Shown piece after piece: positions 40,632-52,166 of a stretch of 64,000 nt of DNA (within the stretch, counting starts at the first letter, position 1; each line of letters begins with the position of its first letter). Both the position numbers and the translations under genes were made by a program. Below the pieces are notes generated by a model. The model had not been told where the DNA came from. It made no database searches and saw only the letters and a list, made by a program, of their open reading frames with translations. This DNA comes from Phymatolithon calcareum. Taxonomy: Eukaryota; Rhodophyta; Florideophyceae; Hapalidiales. The stretch is from NCBI GenBank assembly GCA_977006965.1, contig OZ345372.1, forward strand, positions 558,001 to 622,000, in the 5' to 3' direction.

Positions 40632-42920
40632 CAAGGAAAGACATTGCCCGAGGGAGCTGTATGGCGTCAACATACTAAATTGTAAGTGTTTTTTTAAAAC
40701 ACTTATATACTGAAGTATTTTTTCCCTTTTTTTAAAAATAAATTCAGTATGACGTACTTTCGTAGTCAGTATGTGCTGATGGAGCGAGGCAAAAGTAGTC
40801 CTTTCAGGACCGCAATATGCTTTGTTTGTTTTTTAAAAAAAAACGAAATGTGTGAGCTGCCTATGCAATGGACAGTCGGCGCGTAGGAGCAATCGCCGCT
40901 CTTCCAACGCGGCGATCTCATAAGTCCGATAGCTGCTGCTGTCAGCCCGTATACTATTGCCGCACCGTGAAGCTTAGAGCAGACCACCTTGCTTTCCAGG
41001 CTTAGCCGTCTGCCTTGCTCGCCCCGTTTGTGTTCTGAAATCAACTTTGATAGTTGCAGAAAAGAACGTGTTTCCTTTTTTTTCAAGGCACCGCGAACCT
41101 TAACCTGCCTCCTCCCCCTTTTCCTCTCTCTCCACTTCCCTCTCGGCTCATATCTTCCCCTGATGCTATTTGTTGCTCCTTCGTTTTCGCGACCTGTTGC
41201 AAGTTTCAGATTTCCCTTCCCCGCAACTTACCCAGCCTCCAATTTCTTACTTCTGCAGATCATCAAAGCCCTTCGCGCTAAACATGCCTATGTCACGCAC
41301 CGATACCATTCTCGCTAATAAACTGGAGAAGCAACCCCAATCAAGTGGAAGCCGCCGAGATATCACAACGCACTTGTACAGCTCTGCTACCCAGTGGAGG
41401 CATGAAATTTGCTTGTCATTTGCCCGAGACGAATCTTCAAAACACACACGTACACATCCATGACAGATACTTGAAAGAGAAGCGTACCCATTTCACACTG
41501 GCCCGGTTGAGTATTGCCTCCTCCTGCATCGTCCAGAGAACTCATGCCGACAAAACAGCATCAGCGGTAAGGTTCCTGCAGTCACTGGTTCTCTCGCGAC
41601 TGTTCCCCATTGTGAAATGGGAAACTGCGACGCCGGTGGGCTCTTGTTTCGTTCTAGGTGCACAGATATCCGTTGCCCTCGGACCACTGGGAAATTGGCC
41701 CCCAAGCACAAAAACAGTTCATGCTTTTCTTCTGCCTATAGTCTATAGTGTTGTTTTGACCGTCGACCTATGTGGGGCATTTCTGGATCTGGGTAGACTG
41801 GTCGGAACGCACACACGCCCAATTTCGCCTTCTCTTCCCATCGACCACGTAGAACTTAAAGCTTCCCACTCTCGCTCTGTCCTACGCGTACCGTAGCTCT
41901 CCGTTCAAGGCAGAACGTCGAAGTCGCACACTACTGTCCTCGTACCAAAGTTGTCTATCAAGCCAGGATCGCCGTATGACGATGGCGCCGACTCTCGTTT
42001 TTCTCCACAATTTTTCCTTCTCTTCGATCCGCTGCATATCATTCAAGGTCTCAAGGATGCCAGTTCTGCTACCGTTGAGCTCTCGCGACCCCGTAACGGG
42101 AAGGTTCGTGTTCGGATCTGATTTACATGACCGCTAGAGTTCCCCAAGTCTGTGAAGCGTACATCGTAGACGGCTTAATATCGGATCCTATGCCGCCCAG
42201 AGTCACACCTATCAAGCCTATTTGCGCGCGCACCTTTCATCCCCTCTTCAAATTCGCTCAGTCATAAGGCTGCAACGCGCGCTCCGAGGACGCTCTATAT
42301 TTACAATGATTGACTCTTGTTTTGGGATGCTGCTCATTTGGTCTACCCGGTAGACACCAAGTCTCTCTCGGTTCACATTTAAGCTTCCCCCGTGTTCTTT
42401 CCGTTCGTCGTGTACCCCAAGCTCTCGTGTCCTTGCACATACAGTGTTCTCCCTAAAATCACCATCATTCGCCAAGCCTGGGCTACACGCTATGTACTCC
42501 AGAAGATCTCAAAGGCGATATGTAGGATCAGAAGAAGAGTATACGGCACGTGAATTAGTGGCTTTGGATGCTTCTCTGCAGCCCAATGCTCATTAATGAG
42601 TGGTTCCTCGCATCTTGAACACGTACTGTATAGAATATGCAAGGTCTAAATTGCTATGGAAAGCTCTGTGTCTTCCATACTTTTGAAAAGGAATTTGCAA
42701 ATCCCTCTTCAAAATGAGTGCAACATCATGGAATTGATTTTCGAACGCAAATGAGTTCACGCTGCACATTTTGTACGGTCTGGTGTACTATACGCAATAA
42801 TCTGCCTTTGACATTGAATACTGAGGTAATAAGTAGTTCTCTACTGTCTCTGTTTCACTGCAACGTTGCAGTGAAGCAGATACAGTATAATACTGTAAAG
42901 TTTACAACCAATACAGCGTT
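40632..42920. other. Gene-poor stretch
   Basis: Contains pyrimidine-rich plus-strand sequence at 41090-41240 and several overlapping frames (for example plus 41345-41896, which lacks an ATG start). No domain recognised. Confidence 0.35.
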
Positions 42921-43006
42921 AGGCTCGGTCTATACCGCTTGTGCCCATGCCCGTGCCCGAATTTTAGGGCATATTATTGGTTGAACGGTACTGTAATTTC
43001 TCATTC

Positions 43007-43099
43007 GGAAGCAAAACGGGCAGAACAGGCAGAACAGGACAGTTAACTTCTTTCCCTCGGGAAAGAAGTTAACTGTCCTGTTCTGCCCGTTTTGCTTCC
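43007..43099. repeat. Near-perfect foldback within the PIF-like element
   Basis: Outer arms start GGAAGCAAAACGGGCAGAAC and meet at TTCTTTCCC-TCGGG-AAAGAA. The left arm carries an extra tandem copy of the 9-mer CAGAACAGG that the right arm lacks; otherwise about 41 bp match exactly. Confidence 0.9.
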
Positions 43100-43203
43100 T
43101 ATTTGGCACGAAATTTTGATTTGGCGCGAAGACAATGCTTGTTTACCCCTCCATGACCCCTTCGCACTGATTTTGCTGTTCGCTGTTGTCATTAGTGTCA
43201 ACG

Positions 43204-43452
43204 ATGGATGCGCAAAATACTGTAGCTATTGTGGGCAGCATCGTCACTGTCTTGCTATCGCTTGTTGACATATCGTTTGGGGACAAGCTTGAGAGGCGAT
43301 TTCGCTCAGCATCGCGTAGGCGTGATCGGCAGTGTTTCGAACGCGTTATCGGTCTTTTGAGTGACTCCGAGTTCAAAAGAGCTTTTAGACTACTACAGGA
43401 GCGGCCGGGGACTGCAGTCGCATTGCGAGCCCCTGTACGGTCATGGACTTGA
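43204..43452 (+). pseudogene. Harbinger-type transposase N-terminal fragment
   Basis: ATG at 43204. A hydrophobic start (AIVGSIVTVLLSL) is followed by basic 'ERRFRSASRRRDRQ' and then 'SDSEFKRAFRL', which matches the conserved lead-in (x-DxxFxxxFRLSRxxF) of PIF/Harbinger transposases. The frame departs from the pattern after FRL and no DDE part exists, so it is a stub. Assignment rests on a short motif. Confidence 0.4.
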
Positions 43453-43839
43453 AGAGTTCTCGTGCTCCTCCGATTTGCCCGTTGAGCTGGGTTACCTGGG
43501 AGGTATTTATCACTTTCTGTGCAACGGTCAGCGCGATCATTAGTTTCCACAAATTGGAGAATAGTGCAGTACGAGCAAGACGGTGGGTGAGCCCAGCCAT
43601 GCATGGATGCAGTCATCTAAAATAGAATTTCTGGAACAGGGCATACATAATCCGGTATAGACTAGGTGGGAATTGCCCAGTTCTACTGTAATTACATCGG
43701 GCAGGCACGGGCACGGGCATGTGCGGTATAGACCGAGCCTGAAGATTCGCATGCTGGAAGTTGTTTTACAGTACTTGTCTTGATGCCACCACGTGGCTTG
43801 GCGAGTAATTATTTGACTGGAAGCGCGTTTGCAGAGAAG

Positions 43840-44010
43840 TAAGACTTTCTCATAAGGAAGCGGAAGTGGCACTTAGACAAGTCGCCGAGAGAACATTGGC
43901 GAGGGAGAAGTTTGCCTTCGTGCCTTGGTCTTGGAAGAAGATGTCGAAATAGCATGTTTTATGTTTGCATATATCTCGCCCACCATGTTTTTGTCGAGCT
44001 TCTCGCGGAG
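43840..44010 (+). repeat. Dispersed repeat, copy 1 (partner 49500-49690)
   Basis: Shares with 49500-49690 the landmarks AAGGAAGCGGAAG, ACAAGTCG, AAGATGTCG-AAATAGCA and ATATCTCGC-CACCATGTTTTT. Both encode a similar peptide stub (HKEAEVALRQV here; RKEAEAGLGQV there), so the repeat was once coding. No family identified. Confidence 0.55.
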
Positions 44011-45997
44011 ACAGGGTCCACCGTGGAAACTATAGAGGCTCTTGCTCTTTATTTTCGGTCTCGAGTGCTGGAAATGTTGGGTGCTTCCAGCCGTATAGCA
44101 AGAAAGGGAAGGCACGAGAACGTAGATTCATACTAGAGCGTACAGCAATGTGGTATGTACTGTAGCACACGACCAGAAGACGATTCGTAAGATTCTGTGG
44201 CATTGTCGTCAGTCTTCGCGGCGATCTCAATTGGCTTGATGGCACTTGAGAATGTGCAGCATTTTAACTTTCGTTCTCTCTACTCTGCTCGAGAACTTGA
44301 CTTTTTCCTAGACTCCAGTGAGGCAGGAAACAAAGCTCGATTTTGATTAATATCCAAAATATTGTTCGTCTCTGGATGTTATGAGAAAAAAAAGTTTTCT
44401 TCGACATTGATCTTTTTCGGCCCTCCTAACTACGGTACTGTACAGTACGGTGAAGAAAGCGCCACCCTGGACGGGATTCATCCTCTTAATCCACACAGTC
44501 TTAGACGGTCTCAAGGAAGAAGCAGTAGAGTCTGCTTCCAGCCTGAAAGCACAATGATCTCCTCTTCTGTATCCGCCCAGTCAGATATTGCACAAGTGCC
44601 GGATGCAGAGGTATCCAGATAAGAACTGAAGTCAAGACTACGATATGATAGTCTCTTCGTATTTTCAAGAATGACCTATTTGGTACAGCTCGTCCTTGAT
44701 ACTGTAATTGGATGAAAAGAGCAAAAGATATCTAAATTTTTCATTCGAAAAATAAGACAATACTGTATGACAGCTGAGCATTTGGACGCACAAGTGGTCT
44801 ATCACACATGATTCCTCGATTTGCATGATGTCAGACTTTTGATACTGGGCATCCATTTACTGTATCGCAGGTATGATGACTCGAGAGTCTGCTCTACAGA
44901 GCGGGACGTGTGCAGCCTTCGTTATCAAACAAGCCGCCCAAGAAGTCAAGGTTTAGAGCGTCTCTGAAATATTTCACGTTAATCCCGACAGCACGGTGTT
45001 TTCTTGCCGTTGGGACTGCGCCAATATCGTCTTCGTCTAGAGCAGCCTTTGTTGATTCTTCATCTGGAACGCTATAGGACAAACTCGTTATCTCATCATG
45101 AGATAACGAGTTTGATAAAGGCGATACAGTACATACTTTTACTGCATCCATAGGGCTTTGTTGCCGTCTTAAGCTTCAAGAACTTGTGCCTAAGCGTATC
45201 CTCAATGTTTTGTACATGTACAGTACTCTTAAATGTAGAATTGCATGTACTAAAAAAACTGTGCTGTTCACTTTTGCACGCGTAGAAGCTGTAGTAGCAG
45301 ACAGAAAGGCAAAAAGGCCTACCGATGGGGGCATCGAGTCATGCCTGCAATCTGGAATACTTATGAAAACTAAGTATGTCTCGCAACGCAACAAGTCTGT
45401 GTCGCTTTTGGGATCCCTGTCGTAAATGTCCCTTCTCGAAGGATCAGTTCCTCAAGGAATCAATTCCGGACTAATGCCCTCGAAGGGAATTTTGTGTTAC
45501 AAAATTAGGTCCGTTCTTTCACTGAGTTGCATCTATACATAAGCGTAGTATCTTATACTGTAGAACGCAAGACATTTCAGCAGGCGATCTCCTGCATTCT
45601 AGGAGGTATTGGGGCGAAGCCCAGAAGGTTGGACCTGCAGGTGCTCACTGACCAGACTAATTCGAGGCTTTCTAGCTGGAGCTCGCTAACAAGATTTTGT
45701 TCTAAACTTATCATGCTGCTGGGCTGCAATTGTATGATGTCGGCATCATTCTCTCTAAATCAGGACAGTTTCAAGATGGCCGAATGATGCGAGGCGCAAA
45801 AGTGGAATTCAAGTCTTGGAAATCCTTACGAGGGACTGCGATTGTAGCATGACAGTAGTTGTTTTCGAAAAGTCGCTTCCACTAACGCGTGAAGGAGATG
45901 TTGTCCACAAACCAGAACCGCGGGGGCATAAAGACCTGCTCCGGAACTGAATTCAGCTGCAGCCAGCTGACCTATTCTTACACTATAGCATTGCCCC
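44011..45997. other. Gene-poor stretch
   Basis: Short frames only. Contains the perfect hairpin at 45080-45114 and weaker GAAGGGAA/TTCCCTTC-type inverted pairs around 45430-45490. Confidence 0.35.
45080..45114. repeat. Perfect 17-bp stem palindrome with 1-nt loop
   Basis: CAAACTCGTTATCTCAT, then C, then its exact reverse complement. No gene border nearby that would make it a terminator. Confidence 0.9.
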
Positions 45998-46312
45998 GCC
46001 CCCTGTTAAGTCGCTGTCCCAAGGCCGTCGCTTTTTCCTCTTGCGACTGTACGCCGCACAACTTGGCTCGCGATAGTCATGCTGCTCGTGGTAGGTGATC
46101 TGTTGGGCCACATGAGCACGTGTGTCTCGTTTGTCTATGCGCTGCATTACTGTCTTTTGCGTAGGTTGTAGTATATGAGGTAGTTAGTTACGTCCTCTGA
46201 GTAAAGGAAAGGGAGTTCTTTGGATTTCGGCTGGAATGCTGGGCTCGTAGCACGCTCAACGTCGCCTGCACGGCCCCTCGACCACGCGGAGTCGGAGTTC
46301 ATGTGCCGCACA

Positions 46313-46522
46313 TCAGACAGGCCACAGTAGCGCTATTGCGTGTCGGGTGCCCTGCGCCGGCTTGTCTCCGATCGCTGCGTCAATCGCCAGACCGGTCTCG
46401 AAAGAGTCGAAGCGTGGCAGTGGCGCCTTTCGCGCGCGGTTGCGGCCGTTGCTACGAGGAGGAGGAACGTGCACCGGCAGAGACCAATACGTGGGCACAT
46501 TGGGCAGGTCGTTTTGCGGCAT
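46313..46522 (-). pseudogene. Truncated C2H2 zinc-finger gene fragment
   Basis: From ATG at 46522 the frame follows the 52-kb gene closely ('YWSLPVHVPP', 'GLAIDAAIGDKPAQGTR') and then shifts. The nucleotide match ends abruptly at about 46302, at the codons for the first finger ('GCGGCACAT'). No zinc finger is left. A longer frame reaching 46969 on this strand merely reads through the neighbouring inverted repeat arm. Confidence 0.8.
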
Positions 46523-46940
46523 TTTCTGATACCCAACGGATTCTCCATGGCGAGTTTGCTGTTCGTGCGTATGTATGGCGATCATAAGTGAACGGCCGAG
46601 CAAGCAGTAGAGCTTCATTATACTGTAGTCACTGCGAAGATCGATTCCCTGCAAGTAAATATTCGCTGCGTTTTTGTGCACATGAGAATATTGTATGAAA
46701 TCACATCTGTGTGGGGATCTCGCCACGCCCTGAACTTGCAATGAGCTTTTAACCGCGAGACAGGACAACATCACTGGAGCGTGTCTGACCTGTGGACATT
46801 CCGAAACTGACCACACATACGAGACACTAACTATCACATTTCTATATACTACAACCGATGCGAAAAACAGCCCATAGACACTCAAGAGACACGTTCCCAT
46901 ATGGCCCAACAGATAACCCACTAAGAGCACAATCACGGTG

Positions 46941-47027
46941 TCACTGTCCGAATGCGCTCGCCTTTTCATCTCTTGACTCTACGCCGCACAGTCAAAAGAG
47001 GAAAAAGCGAGCGCATTCGGACAGTGA
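46941..47027. repeat. Foldback inside the right arm of the long-inverted-repeat element
   Basis: TCACTGTCCGAATGCGCTCGC at 46941 (21 positions, core CCGAATGCGCTCG) recurs inverted at 47007-47027, with AAAAG-AGATG/CTCTTTT-like inner pairing. The inner segment is a reversed copy of the arm's own terminal sequence. Confidence 0.85.
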
Positions 47028-47159
47028 CATAACAGCGGGCGCAAAAGTACCCCTTTAGTATAATGTGCGATCCTTTGGGCGGATATTTGCCTTGGAGTTT
47101 TTCTATTTATGGCCTTCACAGGAAGTTGTATTCTGTTTGATTCAAAATTCAGAACGCTG

Positions 47160-48330
47160 CAATGTGGAAGACGCCTGAACGAATAGAGGTAATTAGCAAT
47201 GCGCACCCTGCGGATATCGAAGTTTGGACAGATGGTAGCCTTGGCAAACTATCGGACGCACTGCTCGAGAGTCTAACCGAAAAGGAAAGAGTCTCTGTAC
47301 GATGGGAAGACGGATGGTACACTGCCACCGTCAGCACATTCAACACCGACCAACATGGAAGGCATCCGGAGGTTCAAAAGTTTGAGTCTCAACATCGGAA
47401 ACCACCGGACATCCTACAAATGTACGACGATGGAGACACACACGCCTACCGGACGGTTTCCACCAACTCCAACGTACCGATCAGTCGATATTATTTGTGA
47501 CGAAGACGGCGACACACTCGATATGTACCGAAGCATACCTGGTCAGGTCGGTGGCGCGGGCATCTAGGTCTTACGCGGGGAAGAAACACTGCCGGAACTT
47601 GCCACGCGCACAGGAGCTGTGGGTCCATCGCTCGACGCCGAAATATTCCAGGCGGTCCGAGCTTTCGAGGCGATAGAACAACTGCAAGTTCCAAGTGGAC
47701 AACATATTCGCTGGTTTACCGACAGCATGAGCTCCATGGATGCGCTCGTCAGACAACCACGGATGTAAGGGGAGATGACAAGAAAGTTTTGGGATGCAAT
47801 GGAAAAGCTGATGGATGACATGATCACCATAGAAGCAATTTGGATCCCAAGCCACTGTGATTTCCCTGGGAACGAAAAAGCGGACGACCTTGCTCGACGA
47901 GGCATTGCGGAGTCAAGTCTGGTGGCACATCAATATATACCCCTAACCCTTGAAGCTGCGCGGTCAATCATCAAAACGCACCATTCGACAAAGCTAAGGA
48001 GAATGCAGTTCCTACCCCCAGAGCTCATTACAAGCCACAGGCGCCCTGAAACTACCCCTAATCAGCTTGCCGCAGAATGTTGCTCTCTGGTGAAAGGGTT
48101 TTCAAGATGGTTCGGTTGATACGACCCTATATGCAAGGCCTGCTCTGTGGGAATCAAGGAGATCGTTGAGCATCTACTCATACGCTGTAGTGGACGGACT
48201 GCATCAAGACACCAGAATTGGTAGAGTTGGCACCGAAACGGTAAAGGAAATTTGCAATGAGAAACCGCTCAAAGTACTCAAATTCGTGAATAATGAGGGG
48301 CTCTTTGAAAACATCCCAAGGCGCTAACTT
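47160..48330 (+). pseudogene. LINE RNase H domain with an inserted Tudor-like segment
   Basis: RNase H cleaves the RNA of RNA/DNA hybrids during reverse transcription. Catalytic positions are visible in order: Asp in 'EVWTDGS' (about 47210-47245), Glu in 'AEIFQAVRAFE', Asp in 'FTDSMSSMDAL', and His/Asp in 'WIPSHCDFPGNEKADDLA', followed by a terminal 'CKACSVGIKEIVEHLLIRC' motif. Frames change near 47500 and 47770, and a stop lies near 48119. Between the first Asp and the Glu lies about 60 codons of unrelated sequence, 'RVSVRWEDGWYTATV ... MYDDGDTHAYR' (47284-47455), resembling a Tudor/DUF1325-type fold (x-W-x-DGWY ... YDDGD). No reverse transcriptase is present. Confidence 0.65.
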
Positions 48331-49499
48331 AAGTTGGGGTTTTCTGCATTGAAAGAATAGAGATTGTGATGTCTTTGTTTGTATTTCCAGAAAAAAATAC
48401 ATTCAGTGCCAGTAAGACTGTCTTCCAGTTTGCTGTACAGTATTGCTTTGAGAAACACACGGCAGTATGCGAAACGGAGTTACCTGATCTCCAGATCCCT
48501 TGTTTCTTGTCTTCTCGAAAGTAATATCCCAGAACTCGAATTTGCCACAGTAAGCCACTTGGGGACCTCCGATCTGCGCCGAGATGCTATTTTCCGATAC
48601 GAAGACACAGAACTAAGCCACTCATGGGATCTTCAGGCTGAGTTGAGTTGCTATTGTTGCCGAACAAACGCACAACCACGTGTTTCGACACTCCCGTGTC
48701 TAAATACACGCACCGCGAATCGAAGCACTCAGAGACATCTGAGGGCTACTTAAGAAGTTTTCTTTCCCATCAACCTCCCTTTGTAATTCGAGGCTGCGGC
48801 AAAAAACCAAATCTCAATCTGAGTGAGCTGACGAAGCGATGCCAAGGCTATTGGTGCAACGGCCTTCCAGGACGGCAACTGCTTTGCTTGTCGGAAAACG
48901 ATACGCGGGACCGGATCGCGTCGCACAAAGCACACAGTGTTCCTACAGCAAGCATCCCATGGCTATCCTGCAATCCTCGGCTGATTCACACGCTGTGACA
49001 AGGGCGATACAGTATGCAAGTTCAAAAACTGTGTGCACACGCGCACACAGGCAGCACAACTCTCCAAAGAGAGTGGCCACTCGAATAATTCCATGTATGC
49101 AAATGTAGGAGGCTCCCTTTTCACAATGAGTGCAACATCATCCCCATGAGTAGAAAAAGTTAACTTTTTGTCCTCAAATGGCTTTGCCTGTGTATGATCT
49201 AATGCCTCAAAACAACTGGTGTCTGCTCACGAACTTGAGAATTCGAGGGCAGACGGAGACTGGTCGTGGCGAAGCAGATATAGCCAATGGAAGTAATATT
49301 CGTCGCATTCTTACACGGCCACCCCGATCTACTGTACAGAACGGGGTGTGTACGGACAGCATCAGCGTTCGATTTCAGGAGTTTGAAGATGGGTACACGT
49401 TTGAAGATTCGCACGACGGAAATTTCTTTCCATCACTTGAAGCCATCCTCGTGCGGCTTAGCGAGTAAGCTTTTTATTGCAAGTGCTGCTGCTGCGACA
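48331..49499. other. Gene-poor stretch
   Basis: Several overlapping plus frames (48379-48753, 48648-48998, 49178-49468) without recognisable domains. The phrase ATGAGTGCAACATCAT at about 49125 also occurs at about 42714. Confidence 0.35.
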
Positions 49500-49690
49500 G
49501 AGGAGCAAGACACTTCTCGCAAGGAAGCGGAAGCGGGACTTGGACAAGTCGACAAAACTGTGATACTGCGTTTGCGAGAGCAAAATTTTACCACAACTGG
49601 TGGGGATAATAACTCGATGTCATGACACGGCAAGATGTCGGAAATAGCAGATTTTCTGAAATAATTTGATATGTATCTCGCTCACCATGT
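49500..49690 (+). repeat. Dispersed repeat, copy 2 (partner 43840-44010)
   Basis: See the partner for shared landmarks. Here the peptide stub continues 'DKTVILRLREQNF' before the frame closes at about 49625. Confidence 0.55.
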
Positions 49691-52166
49691 TTTTTGTCAC
49701 ATTGTAAACAGTCTCTTTGAGTGAACACCACACTCCGTCCCCTTCTTTCTAGACGAAAATGTCAACCGGGAAACTGATAGACAACTCATACTTTCAATGG
49801 GCCGTTAACGAGTGTAACGAGAGCGCGTTTTGATTGGACCTCTGCTCGAACAGAAAGCACTTCTGTCCAGCAATGAGGCTTTTGCGGCGTCCTGTATGAT
49901 ATAAATGACCTCAAAATCTATTGTCAATTTTGGGAACGCTCGAACGACCCGTTCGAACGCTCGCTCTCCCTACAGTATTAAGCAGGTCAACCATGCGTGA
50001 TGCCATTTTCTTGGAAATTCACATCATCAATTGATCAGTCCAAGGATTGTTGCTATTTTCGGAACGGATGCTCATCGGGTTCCTGCAGGAGATGTGATGT
50101 GGCATCGACCAGAAGTGGTCTTGAGGGCAAGAATGATGGGAGAAGCATGGTTTTTAGACGAAGCTGAGGACTGACAATAAAGTGATTGAAAAATCGCCGG
50201 AGAGTTTTTAAACCGATTTGCTCTCCGGGGAAAGCTTAGAGGCTGTTGGATGTGGACTCTGCTTTCCTGGAGAGGGTTTCGAAGCAATAGAATAAAAAAT
50301 AAAGATCAAATGGTATTTTCTCAGATGCTTTGTGTGTGCCGTGCCCACTTGCAAGTATCGGCTCGTAGGATGCGAGTCAACTGGTTTGAATGTCCCATCA
50401 TGTATCAACAAAGAACGAGTCTGCAAGCCATGGCTGATACGAAAATAGCGGTGCAATTTCTCTCCTCCTCCACACCAACATGCTTGCTGGTACTAGAGGT
50501 AAACACCAGGGAAGAACAATATCGTGCTCGCGTGTGGAGAGATCCGCAGGAGGGTAGCGTTAATGCGCACACCCGGATCGGTTCCCACCAGCAATAATTT
50601 AAACAGAGTGCGCACGGAGCTGCTCGTCTCCATACGGCAGGATCACGACGGAGCTGGAGATAGTGCACGGACTTGCATACAACATATATTGCTTTAAAAA
50701 GTTTCCGACAAGAAATTCTTCTCGAGAACCTCTAAACCTGGATGGAAAGAGTCCATGGAGAAAATAGAATGGTTTATTTTCTGTTGCAGCGCGGCAAAGA
50801 TGAAGTGAGAAGTCCAGGCTGATGGCCTATATTCATTAAAACGACAGGAGGGAGAAGGACAGGAGATGACGTTGTTCTATAGTAGACAGACAGATACATT
50901 CTTGAGAAGCTGGAAGGCTGGAATGTGCTCAAGTGGCCATCGATATGCTGGACTCTAGGCCAGCACTCTACGGAAGGTGTTAACGTGTGTGCTAAGCCCA
51001 GGCGTACTATTGCCAGCAAGACGACCCTCTGCGAACAGTCGGATGACAGGAAAGATAACCTTGTCATGGCATTTCTCTTGCGGCATTCCTTCCTTATAGA
51101 TCTCATTGTATTTCCACTAAGGAAAACATACCCTTCCCTGCTTTCAGGGAGACGTAACCTTACTGTATTACGACTCCAGTGCAGATCTTCAGCACGTTTA
51201 CCATGAAAATGTTTCCTCCAAAAAGCGGGGGTTCAGTTCTCGTCGAGAACGCGGGTTATACGTGGTGGGATATGATCGAGTACGACATGTTATGACTTCC
51301 CATAATACAACTCGTTGATTGGTGCATCGTCGTTTTCCGCTGACAGGTCCCGAATATCCAGTCGTCAGCCAATGAGAGCCACGATGAAATACCGTTTCGT
51401 AGCTCGTTGTCGACGAGAAGAGGCAGAAAAAATGTCGAAAAATATCATAAAAACTTGATCTCGCTGTGAGAATTTCCTCCGCAACGGACCTCTATGTTAA
51501 AACGGAATTTATCGACTTCCGTTGAAACGAAGCTGGATCAAAGAATAGTTGTCGTATGAGGATTAGACGCGTGTGCCCTCAAGACGAGCCTGGCGGTTGG
51601 ATGCAAACGGAAGCGACCTTGAGATGGTTTCATAGACGTGGGTAAACGTCCACTTCGAGGCACCTGTGTAAAAATAGATGTAATGTGGACAATAGACCTG
51701 AAATGGCCGATTTCTCCATTTTCGCAAAAATTGAGCAGCGAGAGAGGTGAACCTGACGTGGTGTTCATAGCTGAGCTGGTTTATATATACACGCTCTTAT
51801 TTGAACATTTGGCTAAGAATACAGAAAGGATCAAACCAGGTGTTGCGTTGACACTTATTTTCTCCTGCAGCCACAGACAGTTCCAAGCCGGAACAGGACG
51901 GGAGCCGCGCCCCTTCCCCTCTCATTACTCTATAAGACCTGCGTTATCCACCGTCTTGTACCCCCATCAGCTCTAGTCGTCATCAACTCCCCGCACGACA
52001 TCTCCCGACGCATCTCCACCCCGTTCATCTCCCCGTCAAATCGTACGCTCTTCTCCCTCTTCACCCACCTGCTCCTCTCTCTTCTCTCCGCCGCTTTCTG
52101 CCTTCCGCCCCTGCTCTTCTCAGTCTGACCGGTGTCGCCGGTACCGTTATCACCACGGTTAAGAAA
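49691..52166. other. Gene-poor stretch ending in the 5' region of the C2H2 gene
   Basis: No supported gene from 49691 to about 51950 (short frames at 50250-50597 plus and 50774-51106 minus lack motifs). From 51960 to 52125 the plus strand is strongly pyrimidine-rich, ending CTTCTCAG (acceptor-like). This may be the promoter/5' UTR, possibly with a 5' intron, of the C2H2 gene at 52167. Confidence 0.4.

Larger units (their letters stand above)
42921..43740. mobile_element. PIF/Harbinger-like element remnant
   Basis: Inverted terminal repeats of about 40 bp beginning AGGCTCGGTCTATACCGC at 42921 and ending with the inverted match at 43740, both followed by TGCCC-rich sequence. If the true end is GGCTCGG, the flanking triplets are TTA (left) and TGA (right), close to the TTA/TAA duplication of PIF/Harbinger elements. 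It carries a transposase N-terminal fragment (43204-43452) and a nested foldback (43007-43099). Confidence 0.6.
45998..47042. mobile_element. Long-inverted-repeat element carrying a zinc-finger gene fragment
   Basis: Arms of roughly 180-200 bp (45998-46178 and 46843-47042) face each other in inverted orientation with outer ends of the GTTAAGTCGCTGTCC / GGACAGTGACATAAC type. Between them, at 46302-46522 (minus), is the 5' half of the C2H2 gene family. Long arms around a host-like gene fragment are the structure of Pack-MULEs. I see no convincing 9-11-bp target duplication, and no transposase is encoded. Confidence 0.55.

Noticed and set aside
41345-41896. 183-codon plus ORF
   Set aside because: No ATG at its start, no motif, and it lies in pyrimidine-rich non-coding sequence.
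46313-46969. 218-codon minus ORF as a gene
   Set aside because: It is a read-through of an inverted-repeat arm into the truncated zinc-finger fragment; only 46313-46522 has homology.
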